Below, one piece after another: positions 1 to 10,693 of a stretch of 64,000 bases of DNA. The stretch comes from Brachypterus glaber. Taxonomy: Eukaryota; Arthropoda; Insecta; Coleoptera; Kateretidae. The stretch is taken from the NCBI GenBank assembly GCA_958510825.1, contig OY294049.1, positions 9,672,001 through 9,736,000 of the forward strand. The letters are read 5' to 3'. Position 1 is the first letter of the stretch, and each line of letters begins with the position of its first letter. Made by a program: the position numbers and the translations under genes. The notes below the pieces were generated by a model. It had not been told where the DNA came from and did no database searches. It saw only the letters and a list, made by a program, of their open reading frames with translations.

Positions 1-152
1 CAAATTGTACCAAAATTCATACCCCGGTTCTCGCGTTATTATAGATTATAGAGAAAATATGAAATCTCTACAGCCTTGAATAACGCGAGAACCGAGGTAT
101 GAAGTGTATGAATTTTGGTACATTTTGCGTTACGTAATACTTGAACGTTCCC
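1..152. mobile_element. MITE, right part, cut by window edge
   Basis: An internal hairpin pairs 9-41 with 80-120 (core GGTTCTCGCGTTATT). The right terminus is GTAATACTTGAACGTTCCC, shared with elements ending at 23792 and at 38262-38411. The family recurs at about 51922-52071. Confidence 0.6.
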
Positions 153-889
153 TAAGGATATTTTTAAGAAAGTCGAATTGAATCAGTAAACTATCCTTAT
201 TTGGGGAGTAGAGAAAAGTAAGAAAAACCCCTAAGCAATTCCCCAAAAACATTGAAATCAAAGAACCTAAAAATAATAGGCGAGTAAATAGGAATATATA
301 GTGGAAGCCAAGCAAGAAGTTTAGAAACATGAAGGTAGTAGTAGAGTGCCTTAATGTGACAGGTAGAAGATAAAAATAAATTAAGGTACTTTCACCCCCT
401 CTAATGACCCCTAGTAATAATTCCTTAAAATACACTCTGAGCACTGCCCTAACAGTATAAATGTTTTAAGAATATTCTCAGATATTTCTAAGAATATTCT
501 TTCTTTCTTAGAATATTCTTAGAAACAAAGTGTGCTATTGGGGCGAATATTAAAGATGTAAATGTCTGAATAAAAAAAAACTGCCTTTACCCAATTTTAC
601 CGCCTTACCCCAATCCGATTTTTACCAAAAACAATCCCAGCCTAGAACTTTGAATAATCAACCTATGGTCCAAATTTAGTCTTTAGCCCGAAGCGTTCTT
701 AAGTTATCGTGGTCACAAATTTCCCAAACACAGACCGCCAGACAAAAATTTGTTTTTGACGGAAATCATATTTTTGGGTATAAAACGTCCAGAAACGTAA
801 AAAAGCAATAAAAAAATTTCGAAATTTTTTTACTAACGCAAGACTTTCCTTGGGGAAAGTAATAAACCTACATAATAGTTTATACTTAC
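153..889. other. Downstream intron of the HAUS5-like gene; repeats only
   Basis: No further coding exon of the HAUS5-like gene is visible here. The stretch holds a cluster of GAATATTC motifs (466-527) and a repeat, at about 545-870, that is related to 5640-6540. Confidence 0.5.
466..527. repeat. Cluster of GAATATTC palindromes, heat-shock-element-like
   Basis: Three copies of AGAATATTCT lie within 60 bp. The last reads AGAATATTCTTAGAAAC, three alternating nGAAn/nTTCn units at perfect 5-bp spacing, which matches a heat-shock element. It may instead be the inner part of an inverted-repeat element. Confidence 0.4.
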
Positions 890-3800
890 TTATTTACTTC
901 TCCATATTGACAAATTAACTTTTTTAAATCAGAAATAATGTTATCATTTAAAGTTTGAAAATTGTTATAAATTAACAGCCTGTTACATTTATGAAGTGTA
1001 TTTTTCAAGATTTCTTGAACTTCTTTATTGTTAAATAAGTTCTGATAAGAAAACCAACTTGACTGAGTACGACAGATATCTGAATTCAATGTAATCTGCG
1101 TTTCCGAGTATAGTCCTGAATCATGCATTTCACTCAGTGAGGATAATATTCTTGTAACTTTATTATCTGTTAAATTAGGATTTTGAGGAATACTGCTAGT
1201 ACAAATGGTATCTTGTGTTAAATAAAATGCATCATCAACTTCGTCATTTAAGCAACTATCGGGTAAAATGCCTAAAGATTCCCGCTTTTTTGACCTAAAA
1301 CTAAATAGTACAGGGAAATTAACATAGAAGTTCAGGGTAAATCGTAAATAGGTATTCACATAATCATGTCCTGGAAATAAATGCCCATTACCAGGGGCGC
1401 CGGACTTTACAGCGAAAAAACAACCGCGAAGACCATTACCGACATTACCGCGACAAGCCATTATCGCGCATGTCCTTTACCGCGAACGGTCTTTGCCGCG
1501 TATGACTTTTACAGCGAAAATCGTTATACATTATTTTAATTTTATGTAAGGGTATTTCCGTGGGATTGATGGCAATTTGGTTTGGTTAGTTTTGGTTTTG
1601 ATTTTTATTGATAAAGTGGAACGTTTACTAAATGTACCTATATATCTGTGTTTGGGTTTTTATGTGTGTTTTTTTTTTAAATTTATATCGACTGATTTGT
1701 ATAAATCGCTGATTAATAATCAGTTTAGTACGAATCGTCATGTCGCTCGAAATAATGAAAAGTTCTAGGGGCAAAGACCTCTCTGTATATAAAAATTTTA
1801 TATACAGGAAAGAAAAGACTTTTAAAAATAAAAAATTTGTGCGTGTTTGCATACTTCGGACGGAAATGTTTTAAAGGAAACTAGTAATGGCAACCCTGAC
1901 CCAGCAGCTATATATATAAAAAGTCCATGCGCGTAATTAACCCCTTCGCTGTTATTTTCTTCGCGGTAATGGACTGCGCTGTAAAGACCCCTACCCCATT
2001 ACTAGTGGCAGCCAACATGGGGCATACTGTAGATTAGATTTGTGTGATTCTCCACTTACCTATTAGGACTAAAATCATTAGTTGTTTTCTGAAATACATC
2101 ATCATCAACATTGAACAATTTTCTTTTAATTTCACTTTTATTATCATGTAAAAAATTATCTTGTTTTACTGTAGTATCAACTTTTTTACTGGTTCTTGAA
2201 AGATATTTTTCAAATGTGGATTCATTACTTTTTCTTTTAACGGTTTTTTGAGCTGTATTAAATAAAGTTATGTTTGTTAGGGCTAAGCTCTTAGTATCTT
2301 TAGGTGGAGGAATTTTTTGTAATAGTTTTTCAAGTTTTTCTGCACAATTTCTTAAAGTTTCCTGAAATAGAAAGTTAATTTTTTTTATTAAATCATATTA
2401 TATTAAAGAGCTGAATAGTTGCAAGCACTAATTTGCAACATTATGAAGAGAAAAGTTATGTGATCATGTGAATAAGCAACCATTAATACATCTGCATAAT
2501 TTATTTGAAAGTCTGTATCTCCAAAACGTTATATTCTAGCAAAAAACTGTATATAGCATTTTTTATAGGGCTTCAAAAAGGCTTTCATTTAAAATATAAT
2601 TTTTTGAAATCGGGTTATATATAAGTGAGCAATACTAAAAAAACGTTTTACTTCTTTAAACATCAATATCTTGAAAACAATGCATTTTAGGAAAAAGTAG
2701 TTTGTAACATTTTTTGACCTATTTAAAATTATCTTTCACATAAGTGCTAAATTAATAAAATACAATAATAATTGCCTTAATTATAACCAAAAAACGCTAA
2801 AAATATGCGTTTCACCCCATTCTTACCCCCAATCGTTTACCCCCAAAATCTAATCAGCTTTTCGAAATATGATAAGAAACAATATGCAAAAAACTGCTTG
2901 TTGATATCTTATTTAAAAATGGAGTTATCTAGTTTACAGACAGATGGACAAAAAAAGAATTATTACTGACTTTGACCCAGAAAGGTCTAAAACATGTGAA
3001 AAAAAATCATGGTCAAAGATTTTGACTTTTCAGTGAAGACTTCAATTCATTGGCACTCTTAGTAGCACTAAGTGCCAATGTAAAAACAACAAAGGGATGA
3101 ATATTAGACAGGTATCATAAAATTATTTTGATTTCCCTGTGTAAATCATTTTTGTAGTGTAGATTATATAATGTCTTACCAAAATATTTTCAGATTGAGG
3201 GTTATCTTCTAACTCAACAGGTGTTAGACTTTTAGCTAATTGAATGGTTTCTTCAGTTTGCTGTATTTCACTTTCAAGCAGTTTTGTTTTTGCATTTAAC
3301 ATATATTCCTTTTTCTCTGCTTCTAGGATCTTAGCTTTTACATGGTCAATTGATATAGCTAAAACATTAAAATAAATATGTATATAATACAGGTATTACA
3401 GATATCAAAAATAAGAAAATTACCTTTAATTTTGTTACTTTTTGATAAGTTATCTAATTTTTGTTCTTTGTAATTTATATTGCTTTTCAATATATTAATT
3501 CTTTTCTCAAGATTTATTTTTTGTTCATATAGTTCTATTTCTTTAATCTTGTAAGTTGTAGAAGCCTAAAATGTAAAATATTCAAAAGCAAAGAAAGCAT
3601 AACAATTTATCTAAGCTTTAAAAGTTATAATTAAAACTGAGCTTTTGTTGATTTTATTTTTCTTACCAATTGTGTAGAAGGTTTACGAAGTCTATTTATT
3701 AGAATATTTTGCTTTACTTTATCAATTTCTTGTTTTGGTTTTGCATTTTTTATGACTTGTTCCCAAATAAATGATGTAGAAGCATTACAAATGCTAGAAC

Positions 3801-3926
3801 AGAATAAAATAATCTAGAATGCATTATTGTAAAATATTTTTTAATTTACCTATGTAAATTATCAGGAATTTCACCATCATATTCCATATGTATAATCCAT
3901 TCTTTAAGTTTCCTTTGGGTGTCCAT
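890..3926 (-). CDS. HAUS5/Dgt5-like augmin subunit, 5' part (six coding exons, runs off left edge)
   Basis: Six coding exons join in frame on the minus strand: 3926-3850, 3793-3667, 3565-3424, 3358-3180, 2361-2060 and 1294-890. All have GT donors and AG acceptors with matching phases, giving 410 codons plus two bases. The start is the ATG at 3926; the exon probably begins at 3943 after an AG acceptor, so an upstream non-coding exon is likely. Residues 1-70 hold a small helical domain with an IC..(S)..IW..V core followed by I.K.K.N, which resembles the N-terminus of HAUS5. Residues about 70-190 are a Lys/Glu/Gln-rich coiled coil, then a polar, probably disordered stretch. HAUS5 (Dgt5 in flies) belongs to augmin, the eight-subunit complex that recruits gamma-tubulin to existing spindle microtubules. 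The last donor at 889 leads outside the window, so the C-terminal part is missing. The exon structure is directly visible; the family name is my recognition without a search, and another coiled-coil spindle protein is possible. Confidence 0.6.
1392..1994. mobile_element. hAT-like non-autonomous element in an intron of the HAUS5-like gene
   Basis: The left end is CAGGGGCGCCGGACTTTACA; the right end is CGCTGTAAAGACCCCTAC, its imperfect inverse. It is flanked by an exact 8-bp duplication CCCATTAC (1384-1391 and 1995-2002), the hallmark of hAT insertion. It accounts for the extra open frame read upstream of exon 6. No transposase is encoded. Confidence 0.8.
2510..3081. repeat. Interspersed repeat in the HAUS5-like gene, same family as 22257-22657
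   Basis: The core at 2530-2840 (including the run AAAAAACTGTATATA) matches 22330-22640, and both copies end in AGTGCC(A/G)ATGTAAAA. It lies in the intron between exons 4 and 5 of the HAUS5-like gene. Confidence 0.6.
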
Positions 3927-3943
3927 TTGAGAAGAATACTGAA

Positions 3944-4291
3944 CTAAAATGAGAATTAATTTTCATATTAAAATCCGACGATAAATTAACGTTTTATTAT
4001 AAATTAAGTTTGGTACCTTAACACAACAAAAACTGTAATTTAAATACACACTACGTTAAATAGAATATAATGAACAAAATCAATTAAAAGCACTCAAAAA
4101 TACACCAACGGTTGAAAAACATTCAAAATATGACAGTTAACAGTAGTTCAAATAAATAAAAACGCAACATAATTATGAATATTGATCATGCATAGTGGCT
4201 TAAAGTTCATACAGTGCATATGAACTATTGAAAAAATAATAGCTAGAAAAACTCTAAAAAACTCGAGTAATTAGTTTAAAACGAGGAAAAT
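3944..4291. promoter_or_regulatory. Probable bidirectional promoter between the HAUS5-like and ANKRD49-like genes
   Basis: The two genes diverge with 365 bp between their start codons (3926 on minus, 4292 on plus). The interval must hold both core promoters and both 5' untranslated regions. It is A+T-rich with no clear TATA box. A donor-like GTTAAG|GTACC on the minus strand at about 4015 could end a non-coding first exon of the HAUS5-like gene. A short palindrome of the form AGTTCAT...ATATGAACT lies near 4205-4227. The assignment rests on geometry, not on recognised transcription-factor sites. Confidence 0.5.
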
Positions 4292-7200
4292 ATGGAAAAT
4301 AACGAACGATTTTTAGTTAGTGGTTGGGAAGATGATTTAAATGATATAGATAGTTCAAGAAATCCAGGTTTGTTGTATACTTTCCATGTTTTTAGAATTT
4401 TTATTACCTACATTATTTTATAGAAAATGATGAAAAGTTGATTCTGGAAGCATGTGAAAACGGCAATTTAGACATTGTTAAAAATTTAATAGAAAAAAAT
4501 CCTGAATTAATAAATGCAACAGATAAGGATAAATATACCCCATTACACAGAGCTTGCTATAGTAACAATGTAGAAATTGTTGAATATTTGCTTCATAATG
4601 GTGCAAATGTGGCTGCTAAAACCGAAATGTTATGGGAACCCCTTCATTCATGTTGCCATTGGAATAATGCTGAATGTGCAGCTATATTAATACAATATGG
4701 AGCCAATGTTAATGCATTAACTGAAGGAAGTAAGGAAACCGAAGGAAACATTAATTAAACTAGAGGAAGGCTATAATATATTAATATAATATTATAGCCT
4801 TCCTCTAGTTTAATAATAATATTACCCTGTTAAAAAAACCAAGTAGAGACCATTAGGATCCAGTAGATTCCGATTTGTTTTTAACAGGGTAGGTATACTC
4901 CAATAGCACAAATTTTATTCGAACATTTCGCTATTGAGATAGGTATACCAACCCCTACTTTATTTTTTCCTCTGAAGAGGCAACAAATGTAACTAGTTTG
5001 AGTCTTAAGATTTATAGCAGCTAAAATTAAATTTAACAAATGTAATATTTAGTCTGGTAATATTTAGTCTGGTTTTATGAAGCCACTAATAAAATTATAG
5101 CAGCTAAAATTAAATTTAACAAATGTAATAAAATTAATGTAATATTAATGTAATAATTTAATAATAATATAATTTAATAATAATGTAATATTAATGTAAT
5201 ATTAATGTAATAATTTAATGTAACTAGTTTGAGTCTTAAGATTTATAGCAGCTAAAATTAAATTTAACAAATGTAATATTTAGTCTGGTAATATTTAGTC
5301 TGGTTTTATGAAGCCACTAATAAAATTATAGCAGCTAAAATTAAATTTAACAAATGTAATAAAATTAATGTAATATTTAGTCTGGTAATATTTAGTCTGG
5401 TTTTATGAAGCCACTAATAAAATTATAGCAGCTAAAATTAAATTTAACAAATGTAATATTTAGTCTGGTAATATTTAGTCTGGTTTTATGAAGCCACTAA
5501 TAAAATTAAAAAAATTAGCCATACACATAACTTTTTAGCTGTTTTTAATAATATCAAGGATGCCTTGCTACTATTATTGTTTTATACACATATGTGCAAA
5601 TAAACTTTTCTGTTTTATAATTGTATGAGTGTGCAATTAGGGTGTAACAATGATTACAAAATAGTTTTGATCTTAGCTGATTTCAGTTTTACTTTCCCCA
5701 AGGAAAAAGTGCATTAGTAAAAAAAATTTGAAAATTTTTTATTGCTTTTACGTTTCTGGACATTTTATATCCAAAATACTGCTGCCAACAAAATAGCACT
5801 TTCCCCTATAGACAGACCTAGGTTCATTAAAATTAAAAACGAAAAAAAAAAAATCAAATTTTTCAAAAAAAAAAATTTTTTTCAAAAAAAGTTTATTTTT
5901 TCGTAGAACGAAATTTAAATTAAAAAAAAATGTTTTTACCCCATTTTACCCCCTTATCACAATCCGATTTTTACCAAAAACAATCCGAGCCTATGGTCTG
6001 TTTCATCAAGCAAGATAGTAAATTAAAAATCGCACAGTGAATATTTTCAAAACAGATTCGAATATTGGATGTGCGAATATACTGCGTAGTTTATTTTATA
6101 AAAAATAACTATATTCTATACACAAACATATATTATTCAAACCTGTTGTAAAAATATTTACTGTGCGATTTTTAATTTACTATCTTGCTTGATGAAACAG
6201 AAGATAGAACCTTTGCTAATCAACCTATGGTCCAAATTTAAAGTCTTTAGCCTGAAGCGTTCTTGAGAAACGTAAAAAAAGCAATAAACATTTTCGATTT
6301 TTTTTTACTATTGCAAGACTTTCCTTAAGGAAGGCCTTGGGGAAAGTAAAATATGATTTCCGTCAAAAAAAAACTTGTGTGTCTGTCTGTGTCTGGGAAC
6401 TTTGTGACCACGATAACTCCAGAATGCTTAGGGCTAAAGACTTCAAATTCGGACCACAGGTTGATCATCCAAAGTTCTAGGCTGGTATTTTTTTTCGTAA
6501 AAATCGGGTTGGGGTAAGGGGGTAAAATGTGGTAAAAAAAAATTATAAATTTGCTTTTTTTATTTTTAATCCCTGAAAAAATATCTAAGATCTGTAGACA
6601 GTTCCTTTTTAGCGTTCATGAGAGCGTTTGTACTTTTGTGAGCGTGGTTGCAATGAATTAGGCCATCGGAAAATCATTGTTGTATGTACATTTTTTTTCT
6701 GTAAACCCCACGTCCGTTTGAGAATGATTGAAGATTTTTTTATTTAATATTTTTTTTTTTAGATCAAACCCCTTTGCATATTGCAGCCAGTCATGGGGTA
6801 TCATATGATATAGTACAAATGCTATTAATACACCCATATATTAATGCTGAATTAAAAAATAACACTGGCGAAACAGCTGTTGAAATAGCAAGAAGAAGTT
6901 CCAAATACTATAATATTTTTGATATGGCGGATCCACTTTTAAGCAATGAAGTTTTAAGGTACAATTATTTTCTACTACACTGCCGCACAATAAATTCCGG
7001 ACACCTAAAAAACTGACATTTTTTAAATTCAAATATTTCGAAAACTAATTAATGGATTTGACTGATTCTTTTTTTTGTTTTGAAGCTTAAACATTCTCTA
7101 CTTTTGTTTGTTTTAAGAATGATTTTTTTTTGTATTAACAGTAACAAATAATGTACAACTATGTGTTTTACCCCATCTTCTAGGACTTGCATGGTACGCC

Positions 7201-8614
7201 ACTGAAACTGTTTATTAAATTATCAAAGTCTTTCTTATTGCCGCCATTTTAATGAATATTTTCTTTTTAATTTTTTTACATTTTTACTTCTGGTTTAGGA
7301 GATATCAGGATTTTCCTGAAAGTTGTCCCAGACAGCACAAAGATAACTTAAAGAGATCTTAAAGATGTCGTAGCTCGTCATTCAAGACGTCTTAAGAACG
7401 TCGGTTTTCGCCGTATATGCCTCTTAAAGACGTCTTAACGACGTCGTATGTTACAAAAGGTAACGTCTTTAAGACATCTTTTTTAAGACGCCTTACTGAC
7501 GCCTTGCACATGCGACTTTTCAACATAATAGCCTCTCCCATTTACGTTGCTAGGTACGGTCGTATTGATATAAAAAGCGTGATAAGAATTAGATTTTTAA
7601 TTTTTTTTTTAAAATTTTTTTTTTCAGTGTTTTTTTTTGAAAATTTCTTTTTTGATTTTTTTTATTTTTTCGGTTTTCTTAAAAAGAAAATTAAAAAAAA
7701 AGAAAATAAAAATTTTAAAATTTTTTTAGTTTTTCAAAAAAAGATCTGAAAAAAAATGGTAATTTTTTTTAATAGTTGATTGTGGTTAATTTATTATTAG
7801 CGATGAGTATCGAAGTTAAGACGTCTTGTACCGATACTTAAAAGACATCTTATAGACATCATAATCAGATATCTTTTAAATATCCCTAAAAAGAAGTCCA
7901 TAAGATATCCTTTTTATGTCTTTAGGCGTCCAGACATAATTAAGATCTAAAAAATACGTCTTTAAGATATCATGTGCTGTCTGGGGTCATTTTTTCAGTT
8001 AACTTAAAAAGTACTACATGAATTTGATTGATGCTGTGCTTTAAATTTGAACCTTAACCGAGTTACCTTTTTTCTTCTAATCAAGTTTATCAAAAACATA
8101 AATTGGGTTTGAAAAGCAGGAAAAATAGGCCCACTTCGTCCGGCGGCAGTTCTGCGAAATCACCGTTAAGCCTCCGTCAGACGGCAATAAAAACAGTTGC
8201 AGTGGCGTACCATGCAAGTCCTAGAAGATGGGGTAAAAAACATAGTTGTACATTATTTGTTGCTGTTAATACGAAAAAAAAAAAATTAATCATTCTTAAA
8301 ACAAACAAAAGTAGAGAATGTTTAAGCTTTAAAACTAAAAAAGAATTAGTCAAATCCATTAATTATTTTTCGAAATATTTGAATTTAAAAAATGTCAATT
8401 TTTTAGGTTTTCGGAATTTAATGTGCGGCAGTGTATATCAGACTTTTAAATTTCTCATTAGTCAAAAACTAAAACACGATGTTAGAATATTACCATAAAA
8501 ATACTTCTACAAGAAAACTTATTTTTGACCTAAATCTAACATAAAACTTTTATTTCAACTAACAGTTTCTGTTCCTTCTATAAAAAATTAATATTTTTCA
8601 GCCAGTTGAAATGA
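4292..8614 (+). CDS. ANKRD49: ANKRD49-like ankyrin-repeat protein, split gene
   Basis: Exons: 4292-4367, 4424-4729, 6763-6958 and, tentatively, 8602-8614. Each junction is GT-AG and keeps the frame (phase 1, phase 1, phase 2). The product is about 196 residues; the vertebrate protein is about 240. After an acidic N-terminus (FLVSGWEDDLNDID) there are four ankyrin units. They carry TPLHRA, EPLHSCCHWNN, TPLHIAA and a last unit with KNNTGETA..IARRSS.YY.IF, which is close to the last repeat of ANKRD49. ANKRD49 has been linked to germ cells and autophagy in mammals; its insect role is not established. If the donor at 6959 is not used, the frame runs to a stop at 7016 and the last residues come from the transposon starting at 6978, giving 211 residues. 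I prefer the spliced form because the transposon sits 18 bp past a usable donor. The acceptor at 8600-8601 adds only Ser-Gln-Leu-Lys, so this last exon is uncertain. Intron 2 (4730-6762) is packed with repeats. Confidence 0.85.
4755..4813. repeat. Perfect short palindrome in ANKRD49-like intron 2
   Basis: Arms of 24 bp (left begins TTAAACTAGAGGAAGG) flank an A/T loop of about 11 bases. It lies 25 bp past the exon 2 donor. Confidence 0.8.
4823..4962. repeat. Two adjacent small inverted repeats
   Basis: CCCTGTTAAAAA pairs with TTTTTAACAGGG at 4826-4890, and GGTATACTCCAATAGC pairs with GCTATTGAGATAGGTATACC just after it. Confidence 0.6.
5005..5515. repeat. Irregular tandem repeat in ANKRD49-like intron 2
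   Basis: A unit of roughly 90 bp (TAGTCTGGTAATATTTAGTC, GAAGCCACTAATAAAATTAT, GCAGCTAAAATTAAATTTAA) occurs four times, starting near 5048, 5279, 5372 and 5459, with short TAATATTAATG runs between copies 1 and 2. Confidence 0.8.
5640..6540. repeat. Foldback repeat with a nested 203-bp palindrome
   Basis: The outer sequence matches 545-870 (shared ATCCGATTTTTACCAAAAAC) and has inverted flanks around TTTCCCCAAGGAAA/GGGAAAGT. Inside it, 5998-6200 is an element with perfect 41-bp inverted ends beginning CTGTTTCATCAAGCAAGATA. Confidence 0.65.
6978..8433. mobile_element. Tc1/mariner-like non-autonomous element at a TA site
   Basis: Ends CACTGCCGCACA and TGTGCGGCAGTG are flanked by TA. The inverted repeats run about 230 bp inwards (6978-7210 and 8200-8433). 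The interior holds a second element (7327-7986). No intact transposase is seen. It starts 18 bp after the exon 3 donor of the ANKRD49-like gene. Confidence 0.75.
7327..7986. mobile_element. Nested MITE with AAGACGTCTTAA subrepeats
   Basis: Terminal repeats CCCAGACAGCAC and GTGCTGTCTGGG. Two subrepeat fields (7340-7500 and 7815-7970) contain many variants of AAGACGTCTTAA and AAGATATCTT. The centre (7590-7750) is low-complexity A/T. Confidence 0.7.
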
Positions 8615-8631
8615 CTATAACCATAATACTA

Positions 8632-9531
8632 GAGGAAATGCGCCTAATTTCGGATGGTTTCCAAATTTCGGATAGTAGTGTATTTAAGATACTGTCTGCA
8701 AAGGTAAACAGAAACCTACTTTTATGTGAAGCCAAAAGTCAAACTAAATCCGTCCTGTAATATGATAACGGTAGAGCTTCTCCCCTTTAAATGGCAGCAC
8801 AAATCGTTTATATTGCAAATGGCAGTTTTGTGCTCAGTTGCATTATTATGCTTGTTTATTTTATAAATAATCGTTATAAAAGTTCGTGATTCTGTCTTGG
8901 GTAAGTTATGATGTTAGTTAAGTTGATCCACTATTCATAATTAAGCAATTTGAAAACGTAAACATTCTACAAATTTATAATCTAAAAAGCAGAAAGTTGC
9001 CTAATTTCGGATAGACCATTTTTGTGCATTTGATTCCCAATTTCGGATATCCGCAAGGTAATTATTATTCAGGATAACCAACCATTAATTATTATTTTTA
9101 TACAACAACAAACTAAGATAAACAATTTTGAAAAAACGAAAATTACCTAAGATACTAAGATATTCGAAATTGGGAATCTAAAATTATAGTTCCTATAGTA
9201 TTTCGTAGAAAATCGCTTTATGATTAAATTACGTCTTAAATGTGAAGGAATAACAAGAAACATAAGCAATGGGATCCAGATCTACTCTTAAAAAAATTTT
9301 TTCGGATATGTCCGAAATTAGGAGCCCTTTTTCAAATGCACAAAAATGCGCTGATTTTTTTTAACCGTGTTTTTTGGAAAAAATAAATTGTAATAAAATT
9401 GGTTTTATAATAAATCGTGGTTCGCTATAATAAGTTGTATCTGGTTATATAAAAAAAATATCAAAAAGTAATACCGAGTATTAAATATTGAATACATTGT
9501 AAATGGTATCCGAAATTAGGCGACTTTCCTC
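8632..9531. mobile_element. 900-bp MITE at a TA site
   Basis: Ends GAGGAAATGCGCCTAATTTC and CCGAAATTAGGCGACTTTCC plus TC are inverted copies flanked by TA. The motif CCTAATTTCGGAT recurs inside, near 9000, 9040 and 9310. Confidence 0.75.
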
Positions 9532-10347
9532 TATAAGGTAAGATAAAATAATAAAACAATAAATATTTATTTTTGAATATACAATTTTATTTAAAATAAA
9601 TATCACATATATTAAACTGGTGATTTCATCATACTATATTTTGTGATATCAACATTTTGTCTTCTGAAAATGTTTATTTAAGTAATTTGAGTATGTTGGA
9701 CCTAAATTTCAGGGTGGTCTATTTATGATGAGCTTAATGTTTTAACAAGCCGTGAGGATATGTAATGCTACGAATTCCATTATATACAAATTCACAGTAG
9801 TTTTTAAAAAAAAATTTGTTCTTTCTTTTGCAAAAAAAAAAGTTTAACCCCCTATAACTTTTTTGTTTTTGGGGGGATAACTTTCAAAATTAGTAGAATT
9901 GATCCTGAAAAAGTTACATTAACATTTTAAAAAAATCTTCCCCCTTGCCCCCTGCCACCATTGTGCTCCTTAAGCATATCGAATATACACCATTTTGTGC
10001 TCCCATTAAGCTATAATAACTTTTGTTTAAAACTTTTTTGATATATCTAGCATGCTAGCCGTTATTAAAATATTAAGGATTGTCATGATAAATGCACCAC
10101 CCTGTATACCTGCTGGACCTGCAGTGCAGATATACCTGCATAATATTTTTTAGTGGGACCTTGCCACTGGCAAGATGATATTGGGGATTCAAAAATTAGT
10201 AACAGTGTCATTTCTTTTTGGTACAACTTGTGCAATACAATATTTTAAAATATACTTTTCTATTATAATAAAGCTAAAAAGCATTGCGAAAATACGTCTT
10301 TACTTTGACCAGAGTTTTAATTTTGATACAAAACTAAAATTACACTT
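9532..10347. other. A+T-rich stretch, no gene seen
   Basis: It includes a copy (about 9840-9940) of the repeat containing ATAACTTTTTTGTTTTTGGG found also near 18330, 24560, 24700, 24830 and, inverted, 58230. Otherwise nothing is recognised. Confidence 0.5.
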
Positions 10348-10693
10348 GGGTTAGGTAGGAGTATTATTTCTTTTCGTGTGTAATAAAAACAATTTATTTT
10401 TCCTGAGTACTTTCGCTTTTATTGAAAAGCATTATCAAAGGACAATCTATGAACAGGCGCTTCTTAAAATTAACATTTTTAAATTTTATAAACATATATA
10501 TTACGTTTCTACATTTAATAATGACATTTTACATTTAAAACATCGTGCCGAGTTTATTTAAAAATGTCCATTTTAAGAAGCGCCTGTTCATAGATTGTCC
10601 TTTGATAATGCATTTCATTAAAAGCGAAAGTACTCAGGAAAAATAAATTGTTTTTTATTACACACGAAAAGAAATAATACCCCTACCTAACCC
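10348..10693. repeat. Long near-perfect palindrome (arms about 133 bp)
   Basis: 10348-10480 pairs with 10561-10693 around an A/T loop of about 80 bases. The ends are GGGTTAGGTAGGAGTATTAT and its inverse. A few mismatches and small indels are present. Confidence 0.85.

Noticed and set aside
1295..1461. N-terminal extension of the frame at 886-1461 as a gene start
   Set aside because: 1392-1461 lies inside a hAT-like element with an 8-bp target duplication, and a good acceptor at 1295-1296 explains the exon start.
5005..5515. CRISPR-like spaced repeats
   Set aside because: The repeats are long, irregular and without unique spacers of constant size, and the DNA is eukaryotic.
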